64,000 nucleotides of DNA from Saccharothrix sp. (GCF_031180885.1 NZ_JAPSLK010000002.1:372001-436000); one strand, 5' to 3'. Shown: positions 19,656 to 28,944, numbered from the stretch's first letter. Notes: generated by a model not told the origin, from the letters alone. Translations and numbers: made by a program.

Positions 19656-22600
19656 GTGACCGCCGATCTGGTCGTGGAACTGCGGAAATGGCTCGCGTCG
19701 CTGAACGACGCCGACTTCAGCGTGCTGCTCGCGGTGTGCGACCCGCTCCGCTTCGCCGCGCAGATGCCACCGTCCGCCAAGGACGCCCGGGCGCCGATCC
19801 GGCGGGAGATCCTGGCGGCCCGGGCGCACCTCGCGAAAGCGCCGTCGTACGTCCTGGAGGACCTGGCCATCGGCGCGCTGTCACTGGCCACCCGGGTGCT
19901 CCTGGCGCAGCGGCGGTTCGACCGGTCCGCGATCGCCGAGCCCGACCTCGACCAACTCCGCGCGATGCTCACGTCGCTGGGAAAGCAGTTCGGTCGGCTG
20001 GTGCTGTTCGGTTTGCTGCTCGGCAACGCGCAAGCGACCCCGTTGGCCACCCGGCGCAGGGCGGAACTGGAAGCCGCGCTCATCACCGCGCCGCGCACAC
20101 CTCCGCTCATCCGCAATGCCGTCCACGACCGGGACAGCGACACCGACGAAGACTCGACAAGGGAATCCATGGAACCCGGGCTTCTCACCGATCCCACGAC
20201 CGAGCCGTCCGCGAGCGACGAGGTCGACCCGCTCGTGGCCCGGCTCGACGAGGTCCGCGCCCTCGCCGCCGACACGGCCGCGCTGCTGCGCCGGGCCGGG
20301 GACGCCGTCGAGACCGGGACGGCCGCACCCGACGGCGTCGACGCGGCGCTGCGGCGGTTCCACGACCGGCGGCGCGAACTGCTCGACGCGGTGGCCGCCG
20401 AGATCGAGGTCCCGCCCGATGCCGACTTCACGGCCCTGTCCGACGCCATCACCGAGGCGCGGGCCGCACGCCGACGCGCGGCGGAGGAGCAGGCGGCGCT
20501 GTGGGAGGCCGAGTCGGCGCACGCGGCTCGACGTGCCGACCTGGAGCAGCAGCTCGCCGCGGTCGAGTCCATGCTCAGCGCCAACCACGGCGTGGCCTTC
20601 GCCTCGCTCAAGTCCGCGCGCGACGAGTTGCTGGCGGCGCTGGGCCGGCTCGAACCGCCGGTCGCCGTTCCCGAGGTCGACCCGGTGCAGGCGCCGGAGA
20701 CCACCGACGCCGAGCCGGTGCCCGAGACCGCCGACGCCGAGCCGGTGCCCGCGACCGTCGAAGCGGAGCCGGTGCCCGCAACCGTCGAAGCGGTGCCGGC
20801 GACCCGACCGGCGGCGCCGCCCCCGCAAGCTGATCCGCCACCGGCCGAGGTCGCCGAGCCGGCCGAGGTCAACGACATGGCGCTCGGGTTCCCGTGGGAG
20901 GAGGGCAGTCCGCCGCTGGCGGTCGAGTTGGCCTCGGCCGGTCGGCTCGTCGAGGCCTACTGGGTGACGGCGGTGTCGGCCGAACCGGACCGCCGCACCG
21001 CCACGATGCGATTCGCCGCCATGGCGTTCGCCGTCACCAACAACGCCGACGCGACGGCCGTCCTCGCCGGCCTGGACCTCGACGTCCAGGACCTCGTCGG
21101 CGATCCCGACGCCACCGCCCTCGCCACGACCGCCGCCCTGCGCGCGGGTCTGCTGGCGGGTTGGGGGCACTCCGTGCTGACCGGCCTGCGCAACGGCCTC
21201 GTCCTGCCCGCGCGGTGGGGCGCGCTGGTCGACACCGCCATCGACGCCGTCCGCCGCGGCCTGCCCATCGACGACGGCGCCGGCTCGCTGCTGATCGACT
21301 CGCGCTCCGACGAGACCCGCGCGGAACTCGGCCGGCGCGCGCGCAACCTCGCCGAGGAACTGCCCCGCCGCAAGAACCCCTACCAGCGGGCTACCCGCGT
21401 GCTCCAGCGGCTGATGCTGCCCGGCCAGCCGCTGTCCACCGCGCTGGACGCGGTCGTGACGTGGTCGGAAGGCGGGGACGGCCGGGCGATCGCCGCCGTC
21501 CTCGACCGGTTGACCGCGCACGACGCGGTCCAGACGATGATCGAGGCGGCCGACGCCGCCATGCGCACGCCCAAGCAGGCCAGGGAACCCATCGTGGCCA
21601 GCGCCCTGCGCACGCTCGTCCGGGCGATCGACGAGGTCCGGGAGGTGGTGCGCGAGGCGGACGTGGTGAGCAAGCGGCTGACCGCGGCGGAGTCGGACGA
21701 CCTCAGCCTGGCCGCGCGGCTGTCCCGCGCCCTGGCCGACGTCGAGGGCGAGGAACCCCCGCCCGGCATGGTCGGCGTGGCGATGTCGCTGTTCCGCCAG
21801 TGGCTCGCGCGGCCGAAGGACGCCGTCCTCGGCGGGTACGCCCTCGACGGCGACGCGACCTCGGCCGAACCCGGTCCCGACGTCCTGCTCATCCTGCCCG
21901 ACCTGCCGCGCGACGCCGCGGGCCGGCCCGACCGGGAGGACCCGCGCACCAGCGCCGCGCTGGCCGAACTGGTCCGGCCGCCCGACGTGCCCGGCGCGGT
22001 GTCCGCCTACTGCGAGCGCGGCGACCTCCTGCGCGCCCGACGCGTCGTCGACCTCGCCGCGGCCGGCGCCTGGGGCGGGGACGTCGACGTCGAGCCGTTG
22101 CGCCAGTTGCTCGACCGCGCGACGGCGTCGTGGGTCAAGCGGCACCGGTCGGACTTCGACCGCGCGAGCGACCTGTTCGCGCGGATCCGCACGCAGAACC
22201 TCCTCGACCCGGTCGACGAGACCACCGTCGCGGGCCGCCTCCAGGCACTCGCGACCGTCGAGGACGGCGCGTTCGACGTGGCGGCGAAGAGCCTCGAAGA
22301 CCTCGCCGGGGAACTGGCCGCCAAGCACGGGTCCCGCATCGACGAGCTGCGTGCCGAGATCACGTCCCTGGACGTCGGTGTCGCGGGCCGCGAACGGATC
22401 CTCGCGCTGCTCGCGGACGGCGACACGGTCACGGCGGCCGAGTTCCTCGCGTTCGTGCGGGCGGGCAAGTCGCTGCCCGACCAGGTCACCGACGCGCCCG
22501 ACGACCTCGGCGCGTTCGCCGACCTGGTGACGGCGGGCGTCGCGCGCGGCGGGCCCGCGCCCGGCGACAGCGCGCAGGCCTGGGCCGAGCTGGCCGCCCG

Positions 22601-25172
22601 CGGCGCGACGCTGACGCCGCTCGCGACCGCGGGCGTCCACGCGTGGGACTCGCTGAAGAACCCGCAGGGCCTGGCCGGGGACCGGCTGGCGAACTCGGTC
22701 CACAGCATCCTCCGGGTGCTCGGCCTGCAGGCCCCGAGCCGGCCGCAGGAGATCGGGCGGGGCACGCGCCAGGGGTTCCGCAGGTTCCGCGTGCAGGGCA
22801 CGCCGACCGACAGCTCGTACGTCTCGACCCTGGGTTCGGCGGCGAACCAGTACAACGTCGTGGTGATCACCGAGGAGCGCCGGGGTCGGCGGTCGGTGCT
22901 CGACGTGCTGGGCATGGAGGACACCGGGCGGGCGAACGTCCTGCTCTACCTGTACGCCATGGACCTCCCGGCGCGGCGCGCGCTCGCGGCGGAGGCCGAT
23001 CGCGGCTCGGTCCAGGCGCTCGTGGTCGACCCCGCCGTCGTGGGCTGGGTCGCGGCCAACGCCCCGGGTTCCTGGCGCGCCACCCAGCGCGTCACCCTGC
23101 CCTGGACGGCGCTCAACCCGTACACGCCGTTCGTCGCCGGCCTGGTGCCGCCGGAGGTGTTCGTCGGCCGCGACCGCGAGATGGCCGAGGTGGTGGACCC
23201 GAACGGCGGGCTGTTCATCTACGGCGGTCGCCAGTTGGGCAAGTCGGCGCTGCTGCGGCGGGTGGAGGCGACGTTCAACGAGGGCGGGCTGCGCCACGCC
23301 GTGTACCTCGACCTGAAGGGCAAGGGCATCGGGGAAGCCGAACCGGCGTCCCGGATCTGGCGCGAACTCGCGGTCGAGCTGAAGCAGCGCGGCGTGCTGC
23401 CCGAGAGCATGTCCCAGGACCCGCCGCCGGACGTGGTGGTCAACCACGTGAAGGCGTGGCTCAACCACAACTCCAACCGGCGGCTGCTGCTGCTCGCGGA
23501 CGAGGCCGACGCGTTCCTGACCGCCGACTCGCGCGGGGTCAAGTCCGAGGGTGGCGGGGTCGCGCACTTCCCGAACGTGTTGCGGCTCAAGGAACTCATG
23601 GAGTCCACCGAACGGCGGTTCAAGATCGTGTTCGCCGGTCTGCACCAGGTGCAGCGGTTCGGCCACCTGTCCAACGTGCCGCTGGTGCACGGCGGACCGG
23701 ACATCCTCGTCGGCCCGCTGGACCCGGCCGACGCGCGCCGGCTCGTCGTCGCGCCGCTGGCCGCGCTCGGGTACCGGTTCGAGCGGCCGGAACTGGTGTG
23801 GCGGCTGCTGTCGGCGACCAACTACCAGGCGAGCCTGATCCAGATCTTCTGCCAGGACCTGGTGCGCACGCTGCACGACCGGGTGGCGCAGTCGCTGGAG
23901 CTGCCGGTGCCGATCCGGGAGGCCGACGTCGAGGCGGTGGCGGCCAGCGACCACGTCCGCGCGCGCATCGCCGAACGGCTGCGGATCACGATCAACCTCG
24001 AGGACCGGTACCGCGTCCTGACCCTCGTCATCGCGGTGCTCAGCCTCAACGACAGCTTCGGCGCCGACTACGGGCCCGAGGAACTGCTGGAGGAGACGCG
24101 CCTGCACTGGGCGGCCGGGTTCGACGACCTCACCGTGTCGCAGGTGCGCATCTACCTGGACGAGATGGTGGGCCTGGGCCTGCTCATCCGGCTGTCCGGC
24201 CAGGCCCGCTACGCAGTGCGCAGCCCGAACGTGGTGAACATGCTCGGCACCAAGGCGGACCTGCTGCGGGAACTCGCGGAGACCGACTTCGACCTGCCCT
24301 ACGAGTACAACCCGCGCGACGCCCGCCGGCTGCTGGGCACCGAACCCTTCAAGCGGCGCAGCCCGCTGACCGACGGGCAGCTGTTCGAGCTGACCGCGGG
24401 CGGCGTGACGTCCGTCGTCACCGGCACGGTCGCGTCGGGAGTGGAACGGGTCGCGGACGCGATCAAGGACTACGCCGAACTGCGGGGCAGCAAGGTCGAG
24501 GTCTACGCGACGGCCGCCGACATCGCCAAGGCGGTCACCAACGCCGCGCGCCGGAAGAAGGCGACCGTGCTGGTGGCAGACCTGCGCGAGCTGCCGTTCA
24601 CCGAGGTCAACCAGGTCGTCGCGCGCCTGCTGAAGGAGAAGCCCGCCTCCGCCGTGCTGGTCAAGCCCGAGGTCGCCGACCAGGTGGCGGCCCTGGCGGG
24701 GGTCGAGGTGGTGCAGCCGGCGCGGTGGACCTCCAGCAGCCTGCGCAGTTGGCCGGAGTGCCCGTTCGACGTCGTCCAGGCCCGGGTGCGGCTCATCGAC
24801 GCCACCGGCGGGTGGATCGAACTGGTCGAGGAGGTCATCGCCAACGTGGAGGTGCGGGGCGCGACCCAGGCGCAGGCGCTGGACCGGGTGCTGAAGCTGC
24901 AGGCGGACCCGCAGTGGGCCGCCGCGTTCCTCACCCGGACGGAGCTGACGAGCACCGCGCTCGCGCGCGTCGACAAGTGGGCCTCGTACGTGGACCCCGG
25001 CGAGCCCCTGCCCCCCGTCGACGTCGCCGCGGCCCTGGACCTGGACCTGGCCACGACCAGTGAGTTCCTCGAGGAGCTGGCCCGGTTCGGCGTGCTCGAC
25101 GAGGGCGTCGACGGCGTCGCGCTGGACCGGGTGCTGCACCGCTGCACCACCACACTCCGCGACAGCGCATGA
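19656..25172 (+). CDS. 1838-aa STAND-like P-loop NTPase, candidate conflict-system sensor
   Basis: This is a very large cytoplasmic protein. Seen in order: a helical N-terminal domain (about 1-150), coiled coil (about 263-310), a Pro/Glu linker with EPVPATVEA-type repeats (about 343-400), long TPR-like helices (about 410-1050), an alpha/beta domain (about 1055-1165), a NTPase with Walker A GGRQLGKS (1190-1197) and Walker B LLLLADEADA (D1282, E1283), a winged-helix region (about 1445-1530), and a second alpha/beta domain (about 1600-1720). The PPEVFVGRDREM entry to the NTPase is typical of STAND/AAA_16 ATPases. I cannot name the family. The GTG start has TATGAG 8 nt upstream. The stop overlaps the HEPN-motif gene (ATGA), so both products should act together. 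Confidence 0.75.
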   Translation: MTADLVVELRKWLASLNDADFSVLLAVCDPLRFAAQMPPSAKDARAPIRREILAARAHLAKAPSYVLEDLAIGALSLATRVLLAQRRFDRSAIAEPDLDQLRAMLTSLGKQFGRLVLFGLLLGNAQATPLATRRRAELEAALITAPRTPPLIRNAVHDRDSDTDEDSTRESMEPGLLTDPTTEPSASDEVDPLVARLDEVRALAADTAALLRRAGDAVETGTAAPDGVDAALRRFHDRRRELLDAVAAEIEVPPDADFTALSDAITEARAARRRAAEEQAALWEAESAHAARRADLEQQLAAVESMLSANHGVAFASLKSARDELLAALGRLEPPVAVPEVDPVQAPETTDAEPVPETADAEPVPATVEAEPVPATVEAVPATRPAAPPPQADPPPAEVAEPAEVNDMALGFPWEEGSPPLAVELASAGRLVEAYWVTAVSAEPDRRTATMRFAAMAFAVTNNADATAVLAGLDLDVQDLVGDPDATALATTAALRAGLLAGWGHSVLTGLRNGLVLPARWGALVDTAIDAVRRGLPIDDGAGSLLIDSRSDETRAELGRRARNLAEELPRRKNPYQRATRVLQRLMLPGQPLSTALDAVVTWSEGGDGRAIAAVLDRLTAHDAVQTMIEAADAAMRTPKQAREPIVASALRTLVRAIDEVREVVREADVVSKRLTAAESDDLSLAARLSRALADVEGEEPPPGMVGVAMSLFRQWLARPKDAVLGGYALDGDATSAEPGPDVLLILPDLPRDAAGRPDREDPRTSAALAELVRPPDVPGAVSAYCERGDLLRARRVVDLAAAGAWGGDVDVEPLRQLLDRATASWVKRHRSDFDRASDLFARIRTQNLLDPVDETTVAGRLQALATVEDGAFDVAAKSLEDLAGELAAKHGSRIDELRAEITSLDVGVAGRERILALLADGDTVTAAEFLAFVRAGKSLPDQVTDAPDDLGAFADLVTAGVARGGPAPGDSAQAWAELAARGATLTPLATAGVHAWDSLKNPQGLAGDRLANSVHSILRVLGLQAPSRPQEIGRGTRQGFRRFRVQGTPTDSSYVSTLGSAANQYNVVVITEERRGRRSVLDVLGMEDTGRANVLLYLYAMDLPARRALAAEADRGSVQALVVDPAVVGWVAANAPGSWRATQRVTLPWTALNPYTPFVAGLVPPEVFVGRDREMAEVVDPNGGLFIYGGRQLGKSALLRRVEATFNEGGLRHAVYLDLKGKGIGEAEPASRIWRELAVELKQRGVLPESMSQDPPPDVVVNHVKAWLNHNSNRRLLLLADEADAFLTADSRGVKSEGGGVAHFPNVLRLKELMESTERRFKIVFAGLHQVQRFGHLSNVPLVHGGPDILVGPLDPADARRLVVAPLAALGYRFERPELVWRLLSATNYQASLIQIFCQDLVRTLHDRVAQSLELPVPIREADVEAVAASDHVRARIAERLRITINLEDRYRVLTLVIAVLSLNDSFGADYGPEELLEETRLHWAAGFDDLTVSQVRIYLDEMVGLGLLIRLSGQARYAVRSPNVVNMLGTKADLLRELAETDFDLPYEYNPRDARRLLGTEPFKRRSPLTDGQLFELTAGGVTSVVTGTVASGVERVADAIKDYAELRGSKVEVYATAADIAKAVTNAARRKKATVLVADLRELPFTEVNQVVARLLKEKPASAVLVKPEVADQVAALAGVEVVQPARWTSSSLRSWPECPFDVVQARVRLIDATGGWIELVEEVIANVEVRGATQAQALDRVLKLQADPQWAAAFLTRTELTSTALARVDKWASYVDPGEPLPPVDVAAALDLDLATTSEFLEELARFGVLDEGVDGVALDRVLHRCTTTLRDSA

Positions 25173-26506
25173 ACGCGGGCGCGGTGCCGCTGGACTCCCT
25201 CCCCGGTCCGGCGCGCCACCTGCGGGCGGTGGCGACGGACCTCGACGACGGGTGGAGCTGCGTCTGGCTGGTCCCCGACGCGCTCGTCGACGCGGGCGAC
25301 GCCGACGACCTCCTCGGGGTGCTGGAGTCGCGGCCGGACGCCGTCCGGGTGCCCGCGCCCGAGTCCCGCCGCAAGCGCCGCGCGACGCCCAGGTCCTCTC
25401 CGGTGGAGGTGCCGGTGGACGTGCCGGCGTGGGCGCGCACGACGCTGGGCGTGTTCGACTGGGACTGGCCGCTGGAGTCGCCGCCGGAGAGCGGTGTGGA
25501 GAGCACGTCCACGGTCGCCCAACGGTTGTGGACCGGTTGTATGGGCGAGGAGGAGATGCCCGACGACCCGTTGGGGGAACTCGCCCTGCGGGGCGCGTTG
25601 CACGGCCGGGTGATCGTCCTGTGCGCGTGGGAGGAGAACGACCCCGAAGATGTGGGGTCGCTGCTCACGAGGCTCCCCGCCGACGCGAAGCAACGCGGTC
25701 TGCCGCCGGGCGAACGGCCCCGGGTCCTGGTCGCCGCCCGCACCGCGGACCTGCCGGTGCGGCTGCTGGACGGCCTGGACCCCGTGACCACCCGCGTGCA
25801 CTGGTGGTGGGCCGCCTGCGGCCGGCTCGACACCGCCGTCGTCGCGGCCACCGCACGACCGCCCCGCCGGGCTGACTTCGTGCGCGACCTGGTGGCCGCC
25901 GAGGTGGTGGTGGAGGTCGCCGGACCGAACCTCGCGCTGGCCGCTTTCCTGGCCACGGGCTGGGACGGCCTGGTGGCCACCCTGCCCGAGCACCTGAAGG
26001 CGTTCACGCACGAAGGAGAGGTGGACCTGCCGCGCGACCTGCGGCACGTGCGCGGGAGCCCGGAGCGCCCGCCGGCGGAGCTGCGGCCGGCTTGGAACGC
26101 GGGACTCGCGGACTACTGGGACGGTCAACTCCGGCTGACCCCGGTCGGCGGCGCACCCACGCCGGTCGACCTGGCGACCCTGGTGTGGCGCGGGCAGAAC
26201 CGGGCGCTGACCCCGCTGATCGACGCGCACCGGGCACGTTTGGAGGCCAGGGTCCGTTCGCGGGCCAGCCTCGCGGTGCTGGCCGAGATGTCCCGCGGCA
26301 CCGCCCCGCCCGGCCATGAAGCGGATCGGCGCACGGTCCTCGAACTGGGCGCGATGGCGTGGGCCGCCCAGACGTCGCGGGTGCGTCTGTCCACAGTGGA
26401 CAAACAGTTGCTGTTCCGCTTGCGCGACGCCCGGAACGCGCTGGCCCACCTCCGGCCGCTCGACGACGACGAACTGGCCGGGTTGGCGGACGTCCTGCCG
26501 CCGTGA
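25169..26506 (+). CDS. 445-aa protein with C-terminal HEPN-like RNxxxH motif
   Basis: Its ATG overlaps the stop of the large NTPase gene (ATGA 25169-25172). The first about 280 residues form an alpha/beta region without intact Walker motifs (GRVIVLCAWEENDP, RVLVAARTADLPVRLLDGL), perhaps a degenerate NTPase or adaptor fold. The last about 120 residues are helical and end in LRDARNALAHLRPL. R422-N-A-L-A-H427 fits the HEPN nuclease motif R-polar-x3-H. HEPN domains are common RNA-cleaving effectors beside STAND sensors. The nuclease call is inference from one motif plus context; a non-catalytic HEPN dimerisation domain is possible. Confidence 0.6.
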   Translation: MNAGAVPLDSLPGPARHLRAVATDLDDGWSCVWLVPDALVDAGDADDLLGVLESRPDAVRVPAPESRRKRRATPRSSPVEVPVDVPAWARTTLGVFDWDWPLESPPESGVESTSTVAQRLWTGCMGEEEMPDDPLGELALRGALHGRVIVLCAWEENDPEDVGSLLTRLPADAKQRGLPPGERPRVLVAARTADLPVRLLDGLDPVTTRVHWWWAACGRLDTAVVAATARPPRRADFVRDLVAAEVVVEVAGPNLALAAFLATGWDGLVATLPEHLKAFTHEGEVDLPRDLRHVRGSPERPPAELRPAWNAGLADYWDGQLRLTPVGGAPTPVDLATLVWRGQNRALTPLIDAHRARLEARVRSRASLAVLAEMSRGTAPPGHEADRRTVLELGAMAWAAQTSRVRLSTVDKQLLFRLRDARNALAHLRPLDDDELAGLADVLPP

Positions 26507-26517
26507 AAGCGGTGGTG

Positions 26518-26973
26518 TCACGGCAGTTGGTCACGAACGGCCGCCCACGCCCGGACCTCGTGCTGGAGGTCGGGGTCTCGGATGTGGTGGGCGATGCGGT
26601 CGAGGGCGCCGGTGACGTTCTTGGCGTTGCGGAGGTTTCGGATCTCCTCGATCGGCCGGTCGCGCCAGTTCGCGGCCCGGCGCACCGCTTCCTCGCGGGG
26701 TAGCGGAATCAGGGCCAGGCCGCGGCGGGCCAACGTGTCCGGGTCGAGGCGGGCGGGCGGATCTCCGAGAGCTGCGGCGTGGTGGCAGAGGGTGAGGAGG
26801 CGGAGAGTGACCTCCCGCTCGTCGAGTCCGCCGGTGTCCAGGGCGATGCCGAGCACGCCGGCGCTGATGTCCGCCCACACCGCCCGCTCGACCGGGTCGC
26901 GCTTGGTGTCGTAGATGCGGGTGTTGAACGATTGGACCAGGCCCAGCCACCAGTTCGTGCGGTCGTCGGTCAC
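26518..26973 (-). CDS. 151-aa protein of unknown function
   Basis: This is a small soluble, mostly helical protein (NWWLGLVQSFNTRIYDTKRD at the start, a leucine-rich middle TLRLLTLCHHAAALG, and a basic RNLRNAKNV stretch). No family is recognised. GTG 26973 is supported by a TATACA -10 box (minus strand, 26980-26985) 6 nt upstream, a leaderless layout. It converges on the HEPN-motif gene with only 11 bp between stops and could be a third component, or simply a neighbour. Confidence 0.6.
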   Translation of the reverse strand: MTDDRTNWWLGLVQSFNTRIYDTKRDPVERAVWADISAGVLGIALDTGGLDEREVTLRLLTLCHHAAALGDPPARLDPDTLARRGLALIPLPREEAVRRAANWRDRPIEEIRNLRNAKNVTGALDRIAHHIRDPDLQHEVRAWAAVRDQLP

Positions 26974-26988
26974 CCGACCTGTATACAG

Positions 26989-27023
26989 CCCGTGGGCGGT
27001 GCCTGGAGGGCACCGCCCACGGG
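26989..27023 (-). terminator. Strong hairpin after GH6 exocellulase
   Basis: CCCGTGGGCGGTGCC and its exact complement form a 15-bp stem with loop TGGAG, 17 bp past the GH6 stop. It ends a few bases before the -10 box of the 151-aa gene and so insulates that promoter. Confidence 0.8.
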
Positions 27024-27039
27024 GGTTCGCGTCAACCCG

Positions 27040-28854
27040 TCAGGATAGCGGCGGGTAGGCGTTGCGCATCAGCTCCTGGAACTGGGCGGAGAACCAGTGG
27101 CCCGAGAGCGGGGCGTCAGGGAGGGCGCCCGACAGGTTGTTGCCGTTGCGGGGGTTGCCGGTGTACGTGGGGTCGCACATCCGGTCGAAGCCCTTGCCCT
27201 CGTTGTTCGGGATCTCCTTGCTCGCGCCGTCGGACTCGCCCGGCGGCTTGATCCAGACGTAGGCGTCGATGTTGGGCTTGGGCGCGGCCTTCGGGCGCTC
27301 GCCGAGACCCGCACCGCTCTGGTTGCACCAGTTGCCCTTCTGGATGCGGCGGTCGATGCGGGACTGGTCGACGTACTCGGCCGCGTTGGTCGAGGTCGAC
27401 TTGCCGGTCGGGCGGTTCGCGCCGCCCCAGCCGTTGCGGGACGTGTCGATCAGCATGCCGATGCCGCTGTCGAAGCCCTGCTTGACCAGTTCGGCCCGGA
27501 ACGCCGTGGCGAAGCCCAATTCACCGTTGAAGTCGTTCCAGTCGACCCACTTCGAGGCCTGCTTCACCGGCTGGCCGCCGACCACGTCGTCCACCGTCCA
27601 GTACGGCTCCTCCAGCGCGGAGTAGTTCGCCGTGTTGGTGATGAAGCCGTGCACGTCGGCCTTGGTCGCGCCCTCGCGGCCCAGGATCGTCGCCATCATC
27701 TTCGCCGAGGCGTAGAAGTTGTCGTACTCGGGAACCGTGTCGCCCCAACCGATCCAGCCGTGGTGGCCGGAGTCCAGGTAGTTGTAGACGTTCGGGATGT
27801 CGCCGAGCTTGGACACCGCGTACGCCACGCCGTTCTGGTAGTTCTGGTTCGCCTTCATCACGTCGCACTGCGGCGTGGCCGTCGCGCGCGGCGTGACGTT
27901 GGTGACCAGGTTGGGCAGCGAGTCGATCTCGATGACCGCCACGATCCGCAGCCGCGCGTACTCCGGCCGGGCCAGGATGCCCGCGATCTTGTCGATGTAC
28001 TCGGCCTTGTAGCGCGGCAACTCGTCGGGCTTGAGTTCGCCGTTGGACGCCAGCGCCGCGCAGTCGCGGCCCGGCAGGTTGTAGATGACGACCTGGAAGA
28101 CCAGCTCACCGGTGGGCGACGCGGCGCGCTGGCGCTCCGCCTCGTTCAGGTGGTCGGCCAGGCCCATGCTGCCGGTGGTCGGCGAACCGTTGCCGTCGAT
28201 CGCGCTGATCCGGTCCATCCAGACGCCGGTCGGCTGGTTGGCGATCCGCGAACCACCCGGCTCGGCGGCGGCCTGCCGCTGCCACTGCGGGTTGACGTAC
28301 ACGCCGGCGCCCACGTACGGGTTGTCCACCCGCGTCCCCGGGTTCGGGTTCGTGGTGGTCGTGGTGGTGCTCGTGGTGGTCGTCGTGGTGGTGGTGGTGG
28401 TCGTGGTCGTTGTCGTCACCGTGCCGGTGCAGACCGTCCCGTTCAGCCGGAACTGGGTCGGCTTCGGGTTCGAGCCGGTCCAGGAGCCGTTGAAGCCGGG
28501 CGTGACCGAAGCGCCGGTGCCCAACGTCGCCGACCACTCCGGGTTGCGGACCGTCACCTTCGTGCCGGACTGGCTGAACCGACCGTTCCACCCCTGCTGG
28601 ACCGTCTGCCCCGCGGCGAAGTCCCAGTCCAACGTCCAGCCACCGGAGATCGCGTCCCCGAGGTTGGTGACCGTGACATTGGCCCCGAAACCGCCCTGCC
28701 ACTGGCTCGTGATGGTGTAGTCGACCCGACAGCCGGGAGCGGCGCTGGCCGTGGTGCCTCCAACCACGACCGCCGCCGCCGACAGCGCGGTCACCGACAC
28801 CACCGCCATCGCTCCGGCCGCCTTGCGGGACCGGAGGAATGTGCGCGGACTCAT
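27040..28854 (-). CDS. Secreted GH6 exocellulase (cellobiohydrolase) with CBM2
   Basis: This is a 604-aa enzyme that releases cellobiose from cellulose chain ends. The signal peptide ends at TASA (about 38). An N-terminal CBM2 (about 42-140, CRVDYTITSQWQGGFGANV) is joined by a threonine-only linker of over 20 residues to a GH6 domain (about 178-604). NLPGRDC and VIEIDSLPNL are GH6 signatures; D311 in the latter is the likely catalytic acid. The long C-terminal half with loop segments (NNEGKGFDRMCDPTYTGNP) fits exo-acting bacterial GH6 rather than endoglucanases. ATG 28854 has AGGAGG. Two CebR-type boxes lie upstream and a strong terminator downstream. Confidence 0.94.
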   Translation of the reverse strand: MSPRTFLRSRKAAGAMAVVSVTALSAAAVVVGGTTASAAPGCRVDYTITSQWQGGFGANVTVTNLGDAISGGWTLDWDFAAGQTVQQGWNGRFSQSGTKVTVRNPEWSATLGTGASVTPGFNGSWTGSNPKPTQFRLNGTVCTGTVTTTTTTTTTTTTTTTSTTTTTTNPNPGTRVDNPYVGAGVYVNPQWQRQAAAEPGGSRIANQPTGVWMDRISAIDGNGSPTTGSMGLADHLNEAERQRAASPTGELVFQVVIYNLPGRDCAALASNGELKPDELPRYKAEYIDKIAGILARPEYARLRIVAVIEIDSLPNLVTNVTPRATATPQCDVMKANQNYQNGVAYAVSKLGDIPNVYNYLDSGHHGWIGWGDTVPEYDNFYASAKMMATILGREGATKADVHGFITNTANYSALEEPYWTVDDVVGGQPVKQASKWVDWNDFNGELGFATAFRAELVKQGFDSGIGMLIDTSRNGWGGANRPTGKSTSTNAAEYVDQSRIDRRIQKGNWCNQSGAGLGERPKAAPKPNIDAYVWIKPPGESDGASKEIPNNEGKGFDRMCDPTYTGNPRNGNNLSGALPDAPLSGHWFSAQFQELMRNAYPPLS

Positions 28855-28884
28855 GCATCGCCTCCTTGCGAGCAAATCGTCGTC

Positions 28885-28898
28885 TGGGAACGCTCCCA
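28885..28898. promoter_or_regulatory. CebR-type box 1 before GH6 exo
   Basis: TGGGAACGCTCCCA matches the operator consensus at 13 of 14 positions. It lies 31 bp upstream of the GH6 ATG. Confidence 0.8.
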
Positions 28899-28944
28899 GA
28901 TGGGTCGTGGGCTCAACGGTGAGCCGGAACCGGGGATTGGGGAC

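Noticed and set aside
19881-25139. A 1752-aa open frame antisense to the STAND gene
   Set aside because: It is a GC-bias artefact with His/Arg/Gln-rich low-complexity content and no domain; the plus frame has Walker motifs and normal composition.
26518-26973. A second HEPN domain in the 151-aa gene (RNAKNV, RIAHH)
   Set aside because: The Arg-His spacing does not fit R-x4-6-H in a proper helical context.
16091-27040. Region treated as a horizontally acquired island
   Set aside because: GC content and codon style look like the neighbours, and no integrase, tRNA end or att repeat is visible; only gene content suggests a defence role.
28330-28425. GTGGTGGTC-type triplet array resembling a microsatellite or CRISPR-like repeat
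   Set aside because: It encodes the threonine linker of the GH6 exocellulase in frame; there are no spacers.
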